From NCBI GenBank assembly GCA_029210945.1, contig JARGGH010000006.1, positions 1 through 64,000 of the forward strand: a DNA stretch of 64,000 nucleotides. Reading direction: 5' to 3'. The notes below the pieces were generated by a model. That model searched no databases. It had not been told where the DNA came from and saw nothing but the letters and a program-made list of their open reading frames with translations. Numbering within the stretch: position 1 is the stretch's first letter; each line of letters begins with the position of its first letter. Both the position numbers and the translations under genes were made by a program. Below, piece after piece: positions 1-8,542 of the stretch. Origin of the DNA: Anaerolineales bacterium (GTDB lineage: Bacteria; Chloroflexota; Anaerolineae; Anaerolineales; E44-bin32).

Positions 1-75
1 CGAACCGCCGGATGCGGACCCGCATGTCCGGTGGTGTGGGAGGGGTAGGGCCGTGAGGCCCTCCCCTATCCCGAT
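1..75 (+). mobile_element. 3' end of a group II intron (domains V and VI)
   Basis: Positions 4-35 fold as a domain V: a 9-bp lower helix (4-12 with 27-35), a 2-nt bulge (25-26), a 4-bp upper helix (13-16 with 21-24) and a 4-nt loop. Positions 38-72 fold as domain VI: GGG, GGGG and GGGCC pair with GGCCC, CCCC and CCC around a GTGA loop, leaving A68 unpaired seven bases before a terminal AT at 74-75. That A is the expected branch point and AT the usual AY 3' splice end. The rest of the intron and any reverse transcriptase lie left of the window. It ends 11 bp beyond the scpA stop codon. Confidence 0.75.
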
Positions 76-86
76 TTCAGCACACT

Positions 87-866
87 CTATTCTTCGAACT
101 CGAGCTCGAAATCCAATTCCTGATCGGCGACCCAATCTCTTCCCGGCACAACCTCGATATCACCAAATAATTCGGCCTGAGTCACCTCAACCTGACGCTG
201 CTTTATTAACTCCAGCACGGCGATAAATGAGATCACAATCTCCAGCCGGCTGTGAGCAGTTTTCACGATGGTCTTGAAATTCACCTTGCCGATGCGGCGG
301 ATGGATCTTACGATGGCGAGAATCTTATCTCGAACACGAACCTGCGGCACCTGAACGGCTTTCTCCAGGCTTTCCGGTTCGTCTTGCTGGGCAAGCACTT
401 CGAGCATCGCCTGGTGCAGATCCTCGAGTGTTATGCCTTCAAGATCGAGCTTGGGTTCGATCGTTCGGATCGGAGCGGAAAGTCGAAGATATGAGCGCAG
501 GCCGGCTTGCTCACGATTCGAGAGCAGGATCGCGACCTGTTTATAGCGTTTGTATGCCACAAGCTGACGGGCAAGCGCATCGCCGGGATCTTCTTCACCT
601 GATTCTCTAATCGGTGGGCGGGGCAGCAGCGATTCGGATTTTATCTGGATCAGCCGGGCGGCGATCACCACGAATGAAGCCAGATTCTCGATATCGACTT
701 CACGCAGTTGGCGGATATACGCGAGGTATTGGTCCGTGACCTGCGCCAGCGATACCTTGGTGATATCCAGCTCGGCCTTTTCAATCAGCTCCAGGAGCAG
801 GTCGAGCGGGCCTTCGTAGACGGCCAGCTGGATCGTGTAGCCGCGGTCGGAAATGATCGAACTCAC
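87..866 (-). CDS. scpA: Segregation and condensation protein A (ScpA)
   Basis: This 259-aa protein matches ScpA, the kleisin that bridges SMC heads with ScpB during chromosome condensation. The N-terminal motif YEGPLDLLLELIEKAELDI is diagnostic of the family, as is the C-terminal winged-helix region ending in QAELFGDIEV. Length is normal for the family (about 250 aa). The start is a GTG at 866 that overlaps the TGA of the upstream zinc-ribbon gene (GTGA), so the two are probably co-translated. scpB is not in the window; it may lie beyond the group II intron end found just downstream. Confidence 0.93.
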   Translation of the reverse strand: MSSIISDRGYTIQLAVYEGPLDLLLELIEKAELDITKVSLAQVTDQYLAYIRQLREVDIENLASFVVIAARLIQIKSESLLPRPPIRESGEEDPGDALARQLVAYKRYKQVAILLSNREQAGLRSYLRLSAPIRTIEPKLDLEGITLEDLHQAMLEVLAQQDEPESLEKAVQVPQVRVRDKILAIVRSIRRIGKVNFKTIVKTAHSRLEIVISFIAVLELIKQRQVEVTQAELFGDIEVVPGRDWVADQELDFELEFEE

Positions 867-1321
867 AGAATGATCACCAGACTGACGATCGCGACGAATA
901 ACAGAAATAAGCCCAGACCGATAGCCACATTGCGGAACAGGCGTTTGTCGAGCGCCTGCTGAGCGAGGAGCGATTCGTGCTCAGCCTCGATCCTTCGCCG
1001 GTCGATTTCCACAAAGCCCGACATGCGAGCGTCTGAGGAGAGGCGCTCTTCTTCCTTGATTGCTCCAGTTCGGAAACGCATCTGCTCAAGGCGTTGGGAT
1101 CGCGTTTGCAGTCCCTGGCGTGAGAGCACCCGGCCGACGATCGTCAGCGGTTCACCGCAAGCAGCACACATCTCAACGCCGAGTTTATTGATGGATTGAC
1201 AGGCCGGGCATTGCAGCCGTCCTTGTACGATGCGCGCGCCGCAGTTCCCGCACAGTAAGATGCCGGAGGATGCCTGGGTTAGAGCCGCATGATCACAATT
1301 CGGGCAGAGTTGAGCTGTCAA
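863..1321 (-). CDS. Zinc-ribbon membrane-anchored protein
   Basis: A 152-aa protein of unknown function. The first 60 residues contain four CxxC knuckles (CPNC, CGNC, CPAC, CAAC), enough for two zinc ribbons. The middle is charged and probably helical, and the last 22 residues form one membrane segment, so the ribbons should face the cytoplasm as in a tail-anchored protein. It is the first gene of a two-gene unit with scpA (4-nt overlap). Similar ribbon-plus-membrane designs recur in this window at 13914, 39631 and, without the membrane part, 45282 and 60008. I do not recognise a named family. Confidence 0.75.
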   Translation of the reverse strand: MTAQLCPNCDHAALTQASSGILLCGNCGARIVQGRLQCPACQSINKLGVEMCAACGEPLTIVGRVLSRQGLQTRSQRLEQMRFRTGAIKEEERLSSDARMSGFVEIDRRRIEAEHESLLAQQALDKRLFRNVAIGLGLFLLFVAIVSLVIIL

Positions 1322-1473
1322 CGTTTCCTCATCGACTCACTCGGGACTGGCGATACTATATCATTAATCTGATCTGCGAGATGATGTAACCATTGGGGAG
1401 ACCCTGCATCTAAAACAGGAAGCGAATACTGGTAAAATGCAGGAGGACTGAAGTAAACCCAATGGAGAAAACG

Positions 1474-1821
1474 ATGACGAATGAACCTGTGCACGTCACC
1501 GACGAGGCATTTGAGAAGACCGTACTGAATTCAGAAGTGCCCGTCGTGGTCGATTTCTGGGCACCGTGGTGCGGCCCATGCAAGATGGTCGAACCCATCC
1601 TGGAACAGATTGCCGAGGATTATTCCGGCAAACTTCTCGTGGCGAAGGTAAACACGGACGAACACCCGCAATGGGCGCAACAGTTCGGGGTTCAGGGGAT
1701 CCCGACCATGCTGTTCATCGCTGATGGTAAGGTAGTTCACCAGCAGGTGGGGGCAGTTCCGGAACCCTATCTCCGCGATATCGTCGACACATTTCTGGAA
1801 ACGGTAGAAACAGAAGAATAG
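1474..1821 (+). CDS. trxA: Thioredoxin
   Basis: A 115-aa thioredoxin, the general protein disulfide reductant of the cytoplasm. The active site WCGPCK has its cysteines at residues 33 and 36, and the cis-proline loop GIPT is at residues 75-78. An in-frame ATG 12 nt upstream (1462) would give 119 aa; I prefer 1474 because a GGAG lies about 6 nt before it, whereas the AGGAGG at 1441 is 15 nt from 1462. There is no signal peptide. The gene converges on fabH with a strong hairpin between them. Confidence 0.95.
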   Translation: MTNEPVHVTDEAFEKTVLNSEVPVVVDFWAPWCGPCKMVEPILEQIAEDYSGKLLVAKVNTDEHPQWAQQFGVQGIPTMLFIADGKVVHQQVGAVPEPYLRDIVDTFLETVETEE

Positions 1822-1842
1822 CTCTTCACATTTGAGAGACAA

Positions 1843-1870
1843 CCGAGGCGGAGCGTTCGCTCCGCCTCGG
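1843..1870. terminator. Hairpin between convergent trxA and fabH
   Basis: A 12-bp perfect stem (1843-1854 with 1859-1870) closes a 4-nt GTTC loop. It is followed on the plus strand by CTCTTAT, a weak U-tract. It sits 22 nt after the trxA stop and 26 nt before the fabH stop, so it can serve both genes. Confidence 0.65.
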
Positions 1871-1895
1871 CTCTTATAACGCGTCCCCGTGGATT

Positions 1896-3026
1896 TTAGT
1901 CTTCCTGACCCCGGGCAGCTGCTCCCCATATCAAGCCTTCGATGCGGCGCTGAACTCGCCGCAAGAAGGAGCGGAAGCGAGCCAAGAGCGTGACCAGGCT
2001 CCTGCGACGGCGGTCAAGTTCGGTGACCCGGACCTTCGGTTCCACCCAACGCATGCTCAGCGCTCCCCAGGTTAACCCTGCTCCGAAACCGACCAGCACG
2101 AGATTAGCGCCATCGTGGATCCTGCCCTCATCGAGTGCTTCCACCATCGCTAACGGGATCGAGGCGGTGGACGTGTTGCCGTACCGCTCAAGATTGACCA
2201 CAAATTTATCCAACGGAAGGCGCAGGCCGCGGGCAGCCGACTCGATGATGCGCTGGTTTGCCTGATGGGGGATGACGAAGTCGATGTCATCGACCTCCCA
2301 GCCGGCTTGTTCGGCGGTCTCACGCGTGGCGGAGGCCATGACACGCGTCGCAAATCGGAAGACCTCCCGACCGTTCATCTGGATCAAGTGCTGTTTCCGG
2401 TCAACGGTCTCATGCGACGTGGGCAGCTTACTGCCGCCGGCCGGCACCGACAGCAGATCACCGCCGGAACCGTCCGAACGCATCACGCACGACAGCACGC
2501 CGCCGGGTTCGTCCGAACCCTGAAGGACAAAAGCGCCTGCTCCGTCGCCGAAGAGGATGCAGGTCGTGCGGTCGTCCCAATCGACCATTCGTGAGAGCGT
2601 CTCAGAGCCAATCACAAGCGCATTCTGGATTGACCCGGTTCGGATCGCCTGAGCGGCCATGTTCAATCCAAAAATAAATCCCGTACATGCCGCTGAGAGG
2701 TCGAACGCGCCTGCATGGACCGCACCGATGTTGTCCTGAACCAGACAGGCGGTGGCAGGAAAGAGATGTTCTGGAGAGGAGGTGGCGACGATGATCAAAT
2801 CGAGGTCGCGTGCGTCGATGTCGGTGCGATCCAGCGCCTTGCAGGCGGCATCGGCGGCGAGCGTTGCCGTAGTTTCATCTTTACGGGCGATGCGGCGTTC
2901 GCGTATGCCCGTCCGGCTCACGATCCATTCGTCATTCGTCTCGACGATCTGGGCGAGTTTCTCATTGGTTAGGATTTCCTCGGGGACGGCAATCCCCCAT
3001 CCCGTAACGTGGGCGTAGCGGTTCAT
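1896..3026 (-). CDS. fabH: 3-oxoacyl-ACP synthase III (FabH)
   Basis: FabH starts type II fatty acid synthesis by condensing acetyl- or acyl-CoA with malonyl-ACP. The catalytic Cys114 lies in AACTGFIFG, the His in IPHQANQR and the Asn in ERYGNTSTASIP; the N-terminal hallmark NDEWIVSRTGIRERR is present. The start is the ATG at 3026, preceded by AAGGAAGAG; an in-frame ATG at 3071 lies inside fabF and would add 15 residues. The protein is 376 aa, about 45-50 longer than usual, because of a very basic Arg-rich tail after the normal terminus VGFGAGLTWGALSMRW. It lies 20 nt downstream of fabF on the same strand. Confidence 0.93.
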   Translation of the reverse strand: MNRYAHVTGWGIAVPEEILTNEKLAQIVETNDEWIVSRTGIRERRIARKDETTATLAADAACKALDRTDIDARDLDLIIVATSSPEHLFPATACLVQDNIGAVHAGAFDLSAACTGFIFGLNMAAQAIRTGSIQNALVIGSETLSRMVDWDDRTTCILFGDGAGAFVLQGSDEPGGVLSCVMRSDGSGGDLLSVPAGGSKLPTSHETVDRKQHLIQMNGREVFRFATRVMASATRETAEQAGWEVDDIDFVIPHQANQRIIESAARGLRLPLDKFVVNLERYGNTSTASIPLAMVEALDEGRIHDGANLVLVGFGAGLTWGALSMRWVEPKVRVTELDRRRRSLVTLLARFRSFLRRVQRRIEGLIWGAAARGQED

Positions 3027-3046
3027 GGACAACTCTTCCTTCGCGA

Positions 3047-4285
3047 TTAAACCGCTCCAAAGATGAGGCAAGCGTTGTGCCCGCCGAATCCGAACGAGTT
3101 CGTCATCGCATAGCTTACTTCTGCCGTTCGCGCATGATTCGGGACATAATCCAGATCACACTCCGGATCGGGGGTCGTGTAATTCATCGTCGGGGGGAGC
3201 ACGTCCTGCTGGATGACCTTGACGCAGAACAACGACTCAAGTGCCCCTGCCGCACCAAGCAAGTGGCCGGTCATGGATTTGGTTGAAGATATCGGCGTAT
3301 TATAAGCCTGATCGCCAAAAATCGTCTTCACAGCTTTCGTCTCGCTGACGTCGTTGAGCATCGTGCTGGTGCCATGCGCATTGATGTAATCGATCTGTGA
3401 GGGGCGCAAACCAGCATCTTCAAGCGCGTTCTGCATACAGATCGCCGCGCCGGCGCCTCCCTCCGCAGGAGCAGAAATATGGAAAGCGTCGTTTGTGGCG
3501 CTGTAGCCGAGAACTTCTGCGAGGACCGGTGCATCCCGTTCCACGGCATGTTCGTAGCTTTCCAGTAAGAGGCTCGCGGCGCCTTCGCCCATTACAAAAC
3601 CGTCACGGTCGAGATCAAACGGGCGTGATGCGCCCTGCGGGGCCTCGTTTCGCGTGGAGAGCGCGTTCATCACGTTGAACCCGGCCAGAGCGACGGGGAT
3701 GATTGCCGCCTCGGCGCCTCCGGCAATGATCGCATCGGCTGCGCCGCGCCGGATCATCTCCGTCGCCTCACCAATCGCGTTGGCGCTCGATGCGCATGCG
3801 GTCGCGACGGCCATGTTGGGCCCCCGCATGCCGTACACGATCGCGGTGTATCCCGGGGCCGTATCCGGCAGCATCATCGGGACCATGTGGGGGCTGACCC
3901 AGCGGGGACCGCGTTCACTGAAATTTTCCTGCTCACTGGTAAGCGTGCCCACGCCCCCAATACCCGTGCCGATTATCACCCCGATGCGATCTCGATTGCT
4001 ATCATCCACGTTCAGACCGGCTTCCTCGAGCGCCTGGCGTGTCGATTCCAGTGAGAATTGCGTGAATCGGTCCATGCGGCGGGAGAGGCGCTTGCCGAGT
4101 GCCTCGTCAGCATCGAAACCTTTGACCTCTGCCGCGAATGTTGTTTTAAAATCGGTCGTATCAAAATGGGTGATCTGCCCGATCCCGGATTGACCGTTCA
4201 GGACCGCTTGCCAGGTTCGCTCAACGTTCAATCCCAACGGGCTGACGCATCCCAGGCCGGTTACGACGACTCGCTTTCTAGCCAT
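3047..4285 (-). CDS. fabF: 3-oxoacyl-ACP synthase II (FabF)
   Basis: A 412-aa beta-ketoacyl-ACP synthase II, the elongating condensing enzyme of fatty acid synthesis. The Cys-His-His triad is visible: Cys164 in ATACASSANAIGEA, His in NAHGTSTMLND and His in KSMTGHLLGAAG. Length and the C-terminal NSFGFGGHNACL are typical. The start ATG is preceded by AAAGGAGGCGATT, one of the best ribosome sites in the window. It is the first gene of a fabF-fabH unit; the other fab genes are not in view. Confidence 0.95.
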   Translation of the reverse strand: MARKRVVVTGLGCVSPLGLNVERTWQAVLNGQSGIGQITHFDTTDFKTTFAAEVKGFDADEALGKRLSRRMDRFTQFSLESTRQALEEAGLNVDDSNRDRIGVIIGTGIGGVGTLTSEQENFSERGPRWVSPHMVPMMLPDTAPGYTAIVYGMRGPNMAVATACASSANAIGEATEMIRRGAADAIIAGGAEAAIIPVALAGFNVMNALSTRNEAPQGASRPFDLDRDGFVMGEGAASLLLESYEHAVERDAPVLAEVLGYSATNDAFHISAPAEGGAGAAICMQNALEDAGLRPSQIDYINAHGTSTMLNDVSETKAVKTIFGDQAYNTPISSTKSMTGHLLGAAGALESLFCVKVIQQDVLPPTMNYTTPDPECDLDYVPNHARTAEVSYAMTNSFGFGGHNACLIFGAV

Positions 4286-4469
4286 AATCGCCTCCTTTGG
4301 AGAACTTATAATACCGCCTTCGGGGGATATAACCCCACTTTGCTGTGCAGGGTACGCGACGAGCAGCCGGGCGTGTGCTAGAATCTGTTCCGATTCAAGG
4401 TCGGGCTCTTCTTGAGCCCGATGGTATGTTCACCCGAGCGCAGAAGAGTATATCTTAAGGGGCTGAGCG

Positions 4470-5408
4470 TTGTTTCTTGTCGTAGGCGGGACCTCCTTCC
4501 TGGGCCAATCCCTGTTGGATCAAATGAAAGATTCCTCGTATCCGCTGCGGATATTGCTTGAACCGGCGGTGGAATCGCCGCCGCTGCCTTCAGGATTAAG
4601 CTTCGACACGGCATTATCCTCGCTGCAAGATGAGCGGGGGGTGCGCGCTGCCATGGTAGGGATCGACACGATCCTGCATGTTGGAGGGGCGCGCCTCGGT
4701 ACTGGCCCGGGTGACCCGGGTGAAAGCCAGGCGCGCGGGGCTGAGGTGCTGGTCAGCGCGGCGAGGGAAGCCGGCGTTAAACGGATCGTTTATGTCAGTC
4801 AGCTGGGTGCTGACCGGGCATCGGCCTATCCGCTGCTGCAGGCCAACGCCCGGGTGGAGGAAGCCGTCCAGAGGAGCGGGTTAGCCTATACGATCCTGCG
4901 CAGCAGCGTGCTTTACGGCGAGGGAGACGCCTTCACAACGGGCCTCGCGCAGCTCATCGCTGCTTCACCGCTCTTCTTCATGCTGCCAGGCGATGGGACG
5001 ACGACATTCCAGCCATTGTGGGTGAGAGATCTTGCAACCAGTATTCTCTGGGCTCTGGATATCGAAGAGACGGTTGGGAATGTCTACAGCGTCGGAGGGC
5101 CTGAATATTTTACGCTTGAAGAGATCATCCGGATCATCATGCATGAAGCGGCGATGCTCAGAATCTTGATTAAAACGCGCCCGCCGTTTTTGCGCTTCGG
5201 TGCGGGTGTGCTCCAGCGGACGCTGCCGCGCTCCCCGGTGAACACCCATTGGATCGATTACCTGGCCGTGAGCCGTACCACCGACCTCAATACGCTGCCG
5301 CGCGTTTTCGGGCTTGCACCATCCCGTATGGAGGACCGTTTGGACTACCTGCGCGATAAAAACTGGGGTTGGGTTTTCCTGCGCAATCAGTTTGGTAGAA
5401 ACAGGTAG
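4470..5408 (+). CDS. NAD(P)-binding epimerase/NmrA-like protein
   Basis: A 312-aa atypical short-chain dehydrogenase of the complex I NDUFA9/NmrA-like type. The N-terminus has the dinucleotide-binding motif GGTSFLG (residues 6-12), and VYVSQLGAD plus the later TILRSSVLYGEGD are family features. The tail contains a membrane-facing basic stretch but no clear membrane segment. The start is a TTG at 4470 with AAGGGG 7 nt upstream; no ATG begins before the glycine motif. It is followed 6 nt later by the GNAT gene, so it may head a three-gene unit. The substrate is unknown. Confidence 0.8.
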   Translation: MFLVVGGTSFLGQSLLDQMKDSSYPLRILLEPAVESPPLPSGLSFDTALSSLQDERGVRAAMVGIDTILHVGGARLGTGPGDPGESQARGAEVLVSAAREAGVKRIVYVSQLGADRASAYPLLQANARVEEAVQRSGLAYTILRSSVLYGEGDAFTTGLAQLIAASPLFFMLPGDGTTTFQPLWVRDLATSILWALDIEETVGNVYSVGGPEYFTLEEIIRIIMHEAAMLRILIKTRPPFLRFGAGVLQRTLPRSPVNTHWIDYLAVSRTTDLNTLPRVFGLAPSRMEDRLDYLRDKNWGWVFLRNQFGRNR

Positions 5409-5414
5409 ATTCTT

Positions 5415-6296
5415 ATGACCGATGAAATACAGATAAGAGTCCTGACAACCCCGGAGGAGATGCGTGCCGCCGAGCAGCTGCAAACCCTCGTCTGGCAGGG
5501 CAGTCCGCTGGATATCATTCCAGGCGACCTGGCGTTGGCGATCAGCCATCACGGTGGTGTTGTCGCCGGTGCATTTGATGGGGATTTATTGGTAGGTTTA
5601 GTCCTGGGCTTTATCGGCACGGATGCCCAAACTCCGGGCCGCGTTGCCATGGCACGCTTGAAACATCACTCACACGAACTCGCGGTCCATCCCGGGTACC
5701 GCAATCGCGGAATCGGCCACGCGTTAAAATTGGCCCAGCGTGAGCTTGTGATGAAGCAGGGGATCCGGCTGATCTCCTGGACCTACGATCCATTGTTGAG
5801 CGTCAACGCTCAGTTAAATATAAGGCGATTAGGTGCAATCTGTGGGAGATACATCAAAGATGCGTACGGGCAGATGCGCGATGGCCTGAACATGCAGGAT
5901 CGGTCCGACCGCTTTCAAGTTGATTGGTGGATCACTTCGCAGCGGGTCGAGACACGCCTCAAGAACACGCGTAAACCGCTCGATCTGGCTCATTTCCTCA
6001 GTGCCGGGGCTGAAAAAGTCAACCCGACCCGTCTAGACTCGCGCGACCTATTACTTCCCAGTGAGGAAATCTATTATCCAGAGGGGACATTTGCACTCGT
6101 GGAAATCCCGCCGGATTACCAGCAGCTAAAATCAATCGATCTGGAGCTGGCCATGACCTGGCGTGAGCAAACAAGCGAGATCTTCACCCGGGCCTTTAAA
6201 CAAGGCTACCTGGTGACCGATTTCATCCATCTGCGCGAGGAGCGCTATCCTCGCTCATATTATCTACTCTCTCATGGGGAGGGCACGCTGGGATGA
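5415..6296 (+). CDS. GNAT-family acyltransferase paired with the racemase gene
   Basis: A 293-aa protein with one GNAT fold in the first 150 residues; the acyl-CoA loop appears as HPGYRNRGIGHALKLAQRE (Q/RxxGxG/A type). The remaining half is specific to the larger COG3375-like members. The stop overlaps the start of the next gene (ATGA, 6293-6296), an enolase-superfamily OSB synthase/N-acylamino acid racemase. In Geobacillus a GNAT neighbour of such a racemase succinylates D-amino acids, and I infer the same for this gene. The acyl donor and substrate are not shown by sequence alone. Confidence 0.75.
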   Translation: MTDEIQIRVLTTPEEMRAAEQLQTLVWQGSPLDIIPGDLALAISHHGGVVAGAFDGDLLVGLVLGFIGTDAQTPGRVAMARLKHHSHELAVHPGYRNRGIGHALKLAQRELVMKQGIRLISWTYDPLLSVNAQLNIRRLGAICGRYIKDAYGQMRDGLNMQDRSDRFQVDWWITSQRVETRLKNTRKPLDLAHFLSAGAEKVNPTRLDSRDLLLPSEEIYYPEGTFALVEIPPDYQQLKSIDLELAMTWREQTSEIFTRAFKQGYLVTDFIHLREERYPRSYYLLSHGEGTLG

Positions 6297-7417
6297 GCTT
6301 CAATATTGATCAAATAGAGCTGTATCATGTCCGTTTACGCTTGAAATCAAAATTCCAGACCTCGTTTGGTGAAGAGCAGGATCGAGAATGCCTGTTGATC
6401 CGACTGTTGAGCGATGGAGAGCAGGGGTGGGGTGAGTGCGTTGCCGGCGCAGAGCCCGGTTATTCCTATGAGACTGTTGGCACCGCCTGGCATGTGCTCG
6501 AGTCATTCTTCATCCCGGCCCTGTACCAGAATGATGTGCGGTCGCCTGAAGGACTGCATCAGGCGCTTCGCGCATATCGCGGTCACCCGCTGGCAAAAGC
6601 AGGCCTGGAGATGGCGATCTGGGATCTTCAAGGTAGACTGCGGGGAGAGTCGTTCGCGGCGTTAATCGGCGGTGCTGCTGCCCGGATCCCGGTAGGCGTA
6701 TCGATCGGGATCCAGGAAAAACCGGAGCAAATGCTCGAGCGGATCGCTGGATATCTGGCGGCTGGTTACAGGCGGATCAAAATCAAGATCGCCCCGGGGG
6801 CTGACCTGGACGTCCTTGAGGAAGTGCGGAATGCATATCCCGACCTGCGGCTCTGGGTGGATGCGAATGCGGCCTATTCACCGGACGATAGTGAAATTTT
6901 CAAGAGGCTGGATACCTACCAACTTGAGCTCATCGAGCAACCGCTCTATAACGACGATCTTGTGGAGCACGCCGCGCTCCAGCGGACGCTGTCTACGGAT
7001 CTCTGTTTGGATGAGAGCATCCACCATCTGCGTGACGCACGCCATGCCGTCGAGCTGGGTTCGTGCCGTGTGATCAACATCAAACCCGGGCGCGTCGGAG
7101 GCTATCTGATGGCCTGTGAGATCGAGTCTTTCTGCCGATTCAAGAGTGTCCCGGTATGGTGCGGGGGGATGCTCGAGACCGGTATCGGCAGGGCTGCAAA
7201 CCTGGCGATCGCCTCACGACCCGGTTTCAGCCTGCCCGGTGACATCTCCGCCAGCGATCGCTACTACGAGAATGATATCGCCATTCCTGCGTTCACGCTC
7301 AATGAGGACAGTACCATCGATGTGCCGAGAGGACCTGGTTTGGGCGTTGAGGTGGACCTCGAGTACCTCGAGAAGGCGACGCTCAAAACTGGAGTTTTCC
7401 GGCGGAATAGTTTGTAA
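6293..7417 (+). CDS. menC: o-Succinylbenzoate synthase / N-acylamino acid racemase
   Basis: A 374-aa enolase-superfamily enzyme of the MenC/NSAR branch. Visible catalytic parts are the KxK acid/base motif in RRIKIKIAPG, metal ligands in LWVDANAAY, LIEQPL and LDESI, and the second catalytic lysine in INIKPGRVGG. In the menaquinone pathway this fold dehydrates SHCHC to o-succinylbenzoate; in the NSAR branch it racemises N-succinyl amino acids. No other men gene is nearby and the gene is translationally coupled to a GNAT acyltransferase, so I favour racemase activity. Treat the symbol as a family label. Confidence 0.85.
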   Translation: MSFNIDQIELYHVRLRLKSKFQTSFGEEQDRECLLIRLLSDGEQGWGECVAGAEPGYSYETVGTAWHVLESFFIPALYQNDVRSPEGLHQALRAYRGHPLAKAGLEMAIWDLQGRLRGESFAALIGGAAARIPVGVSIGIQEKPEQMLERIAGYLAAGYRRIKIKIAPGADLDVLEEVRNAYPDLRLWVDANAAYSPDDSEIFKRLDTYQLELIEQPLYNDDLVEHAALQRTLSTDLCLDESIHHLRDARHAVELGSCRVINIKPGRVGGYLMACEIESFCRFKSVPVWCGGMLETGIGRAANLAIASRPGFSLPGDISASDRYYENDIAIPAFTLNEDSTIDVPRGPGLGVEVDLEYLEKATLKTGVFRRNSL

Positions 7418-7435
7418 GTGGGAAGGAGCAGACGC

Positions 7436-8023
7436 TCAGGGCGCGTTGAAAAAATTCAGGTCCAACCAATCGACCGAGAATGCCCCTGCGTAGGCGAACA
7501 GCAGCATTTTCAGCGTCTTCCCCAGGAAAGCCCAGAATAAAAACCTGGGGATGGACATCCCCAACGCGCCTGCTGAGGCACCCGCCAGGTCAAAGAATGG
7601 GTTGGGGATAAAAGCCAGCACGAGGATTGCCCACCCCCCAAATCGTTCCGTCCAGCGTTCCAGTCGTGAGTACATGCGTGTGTCATCGACGATCCCCTGA
7701 CCGCTGAAACCGGCCAGGTATCCGGTCAGCTCCCCCAGCGATGCACCCGCGCCGGCGGCGAGCGCGACCCACAGCGGGTTGAAGATCGAACCAAAAGTGA
7801 ACGTCAGTGCGATGCCTGGCGCGGGGAGGATTACGGTGGCGTTGGCGAGGATTGAGAGCAGGAAGATGCCAGGATAACCGTAGGCCTGGAAACGATCGAC
7901 CTCACTGCGGATGGAGTAAATGTAAAGCGTGATGGCGATAACGGCGGCGAGCGATACAACCCTCGCCGCCGTCAGTCGCCATCCAAAAAAAAATACCTCT
8001 TCGTCAGGACTCTTGGATTTCAA
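7436..8023 (-). CDS. VTT-domain (SNARE-associated/DedA-like) membrane protein
   Basis: A 195-aa integral membrane protein with about five hydrophobic segments. It carries the VTT-family pattern of a glycine-rich re-entrant region ([20 protein letters not shown]) and a proline-rich [18 protein letters not shown]. YqaA/DedA relatives act in membrane homeostasis and lipid scrambling, but this member's role is unknown. The start appears to be a TTG at 8023 inside the 3' end of the cyclophilin gene (20-nt overlap). A run of nine A (minus strand T9) encodes three Phe residues near the N-terminus. Confidence 0.8.
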   Translation of the reverse strand: MKSKSPDEEVFFFGWRLTAARVVSLAAVIAITLYIYSIRSEVDRFQAYGYPGIFLLSILANATVILPAPGIALTFTFGSIFNPLWVALAAGAGASLGELTGYLAGFSGQGIVDDTRMYSRLERWTERFGGWAILVLAFIPNPFFDLAGASAGALGMSIPRFLFWAFLGKTLKMLLFAYAGAFSVDWLDLNFFNAP

Positions 8024-8510
8024 TGGTTTGCATCTTGACAGCCGGCGCGCCCGGATCAGATGGGTCGCGGGCCGGGATGGACATCAAGACCTCCTCGCCT
8101 TCGCGGAGCTTGCCGAAGACGGTGTGCTTGCCATCTAACCATGGCGTGGCGACGTGCGTGATGAAAAACTGGGATCCATTCGTGTTCGGGCCGGCGTTCG
8201 CCATGGATAGGACGCCGGGCAAATCATGGCGCAAGTCAGGGTGGAATTCATCCCCGAACTGGTATCCGGGGCCGCCGCGTCCGGTCCCGGTGGGATCGCC
8301 CGTCTGGGCCATGAAATCATCGATCACCCGGTGGAAGACGACGCCATCGTAGTAGCCCTCTCTTGCGAGGAACACAAAATTGTTGACCGTGCGCGGCGCG
8401 CGGGCGGCGAACAGGTCGAAGACCATGTCGCCCTTGTCTGTTTTGATTGTCGCCGAGTATGTCTTGGCTAGATCGATGACCATCTCGGGTGGATTGTCAA
8501 ACTTCTGCAT
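8004..8510 (-). CDS. Cyclophilin-type peptidyl-prolyl cis-trans isomerase
   Basis: A 168-aa cytoplasmic cyclophilin that catalyses prolyl isomerisation during folding. Active-site residues are Arg61, Phe66 and Gln69 in [15 protein letters not shown], the Phe pair in NGSQFFI, and Trp124/His129 in [11 protein letters not shown]. Length is typical of the short bacterial class and there is no signal peptide. The start is the ATG at 8510, with AAAGGTTC upstream. Its 3' end overlaps the start of the VTT gene by 20 nt. Confidence 0.93.
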   Translation of the reverse strand: MQKFDNPPEMVIDLAKTYSATIKTDKGDMVFDLFAARAPRTVNNFVFLAREGYYDGVVFHRVIDDFMAQTGDPTGTGRGGPGYQFGDEFHPDLRHDLPGVLSMANAGPNTNGSQFFITHVATPWLDGKHTVFGKLREGEEVLMSIPARDPSDPGAPAVKMQTIEIQES

Positions 8511-8542
8511 GATGAACCTTTCGACTAGGTCTTCATTCGGGC

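Noticed and set aside
1531..1929. Minus-strand open frame over trxA
   Set aside because: Antisense to thioredoxin and would pass through the convergent terminator.
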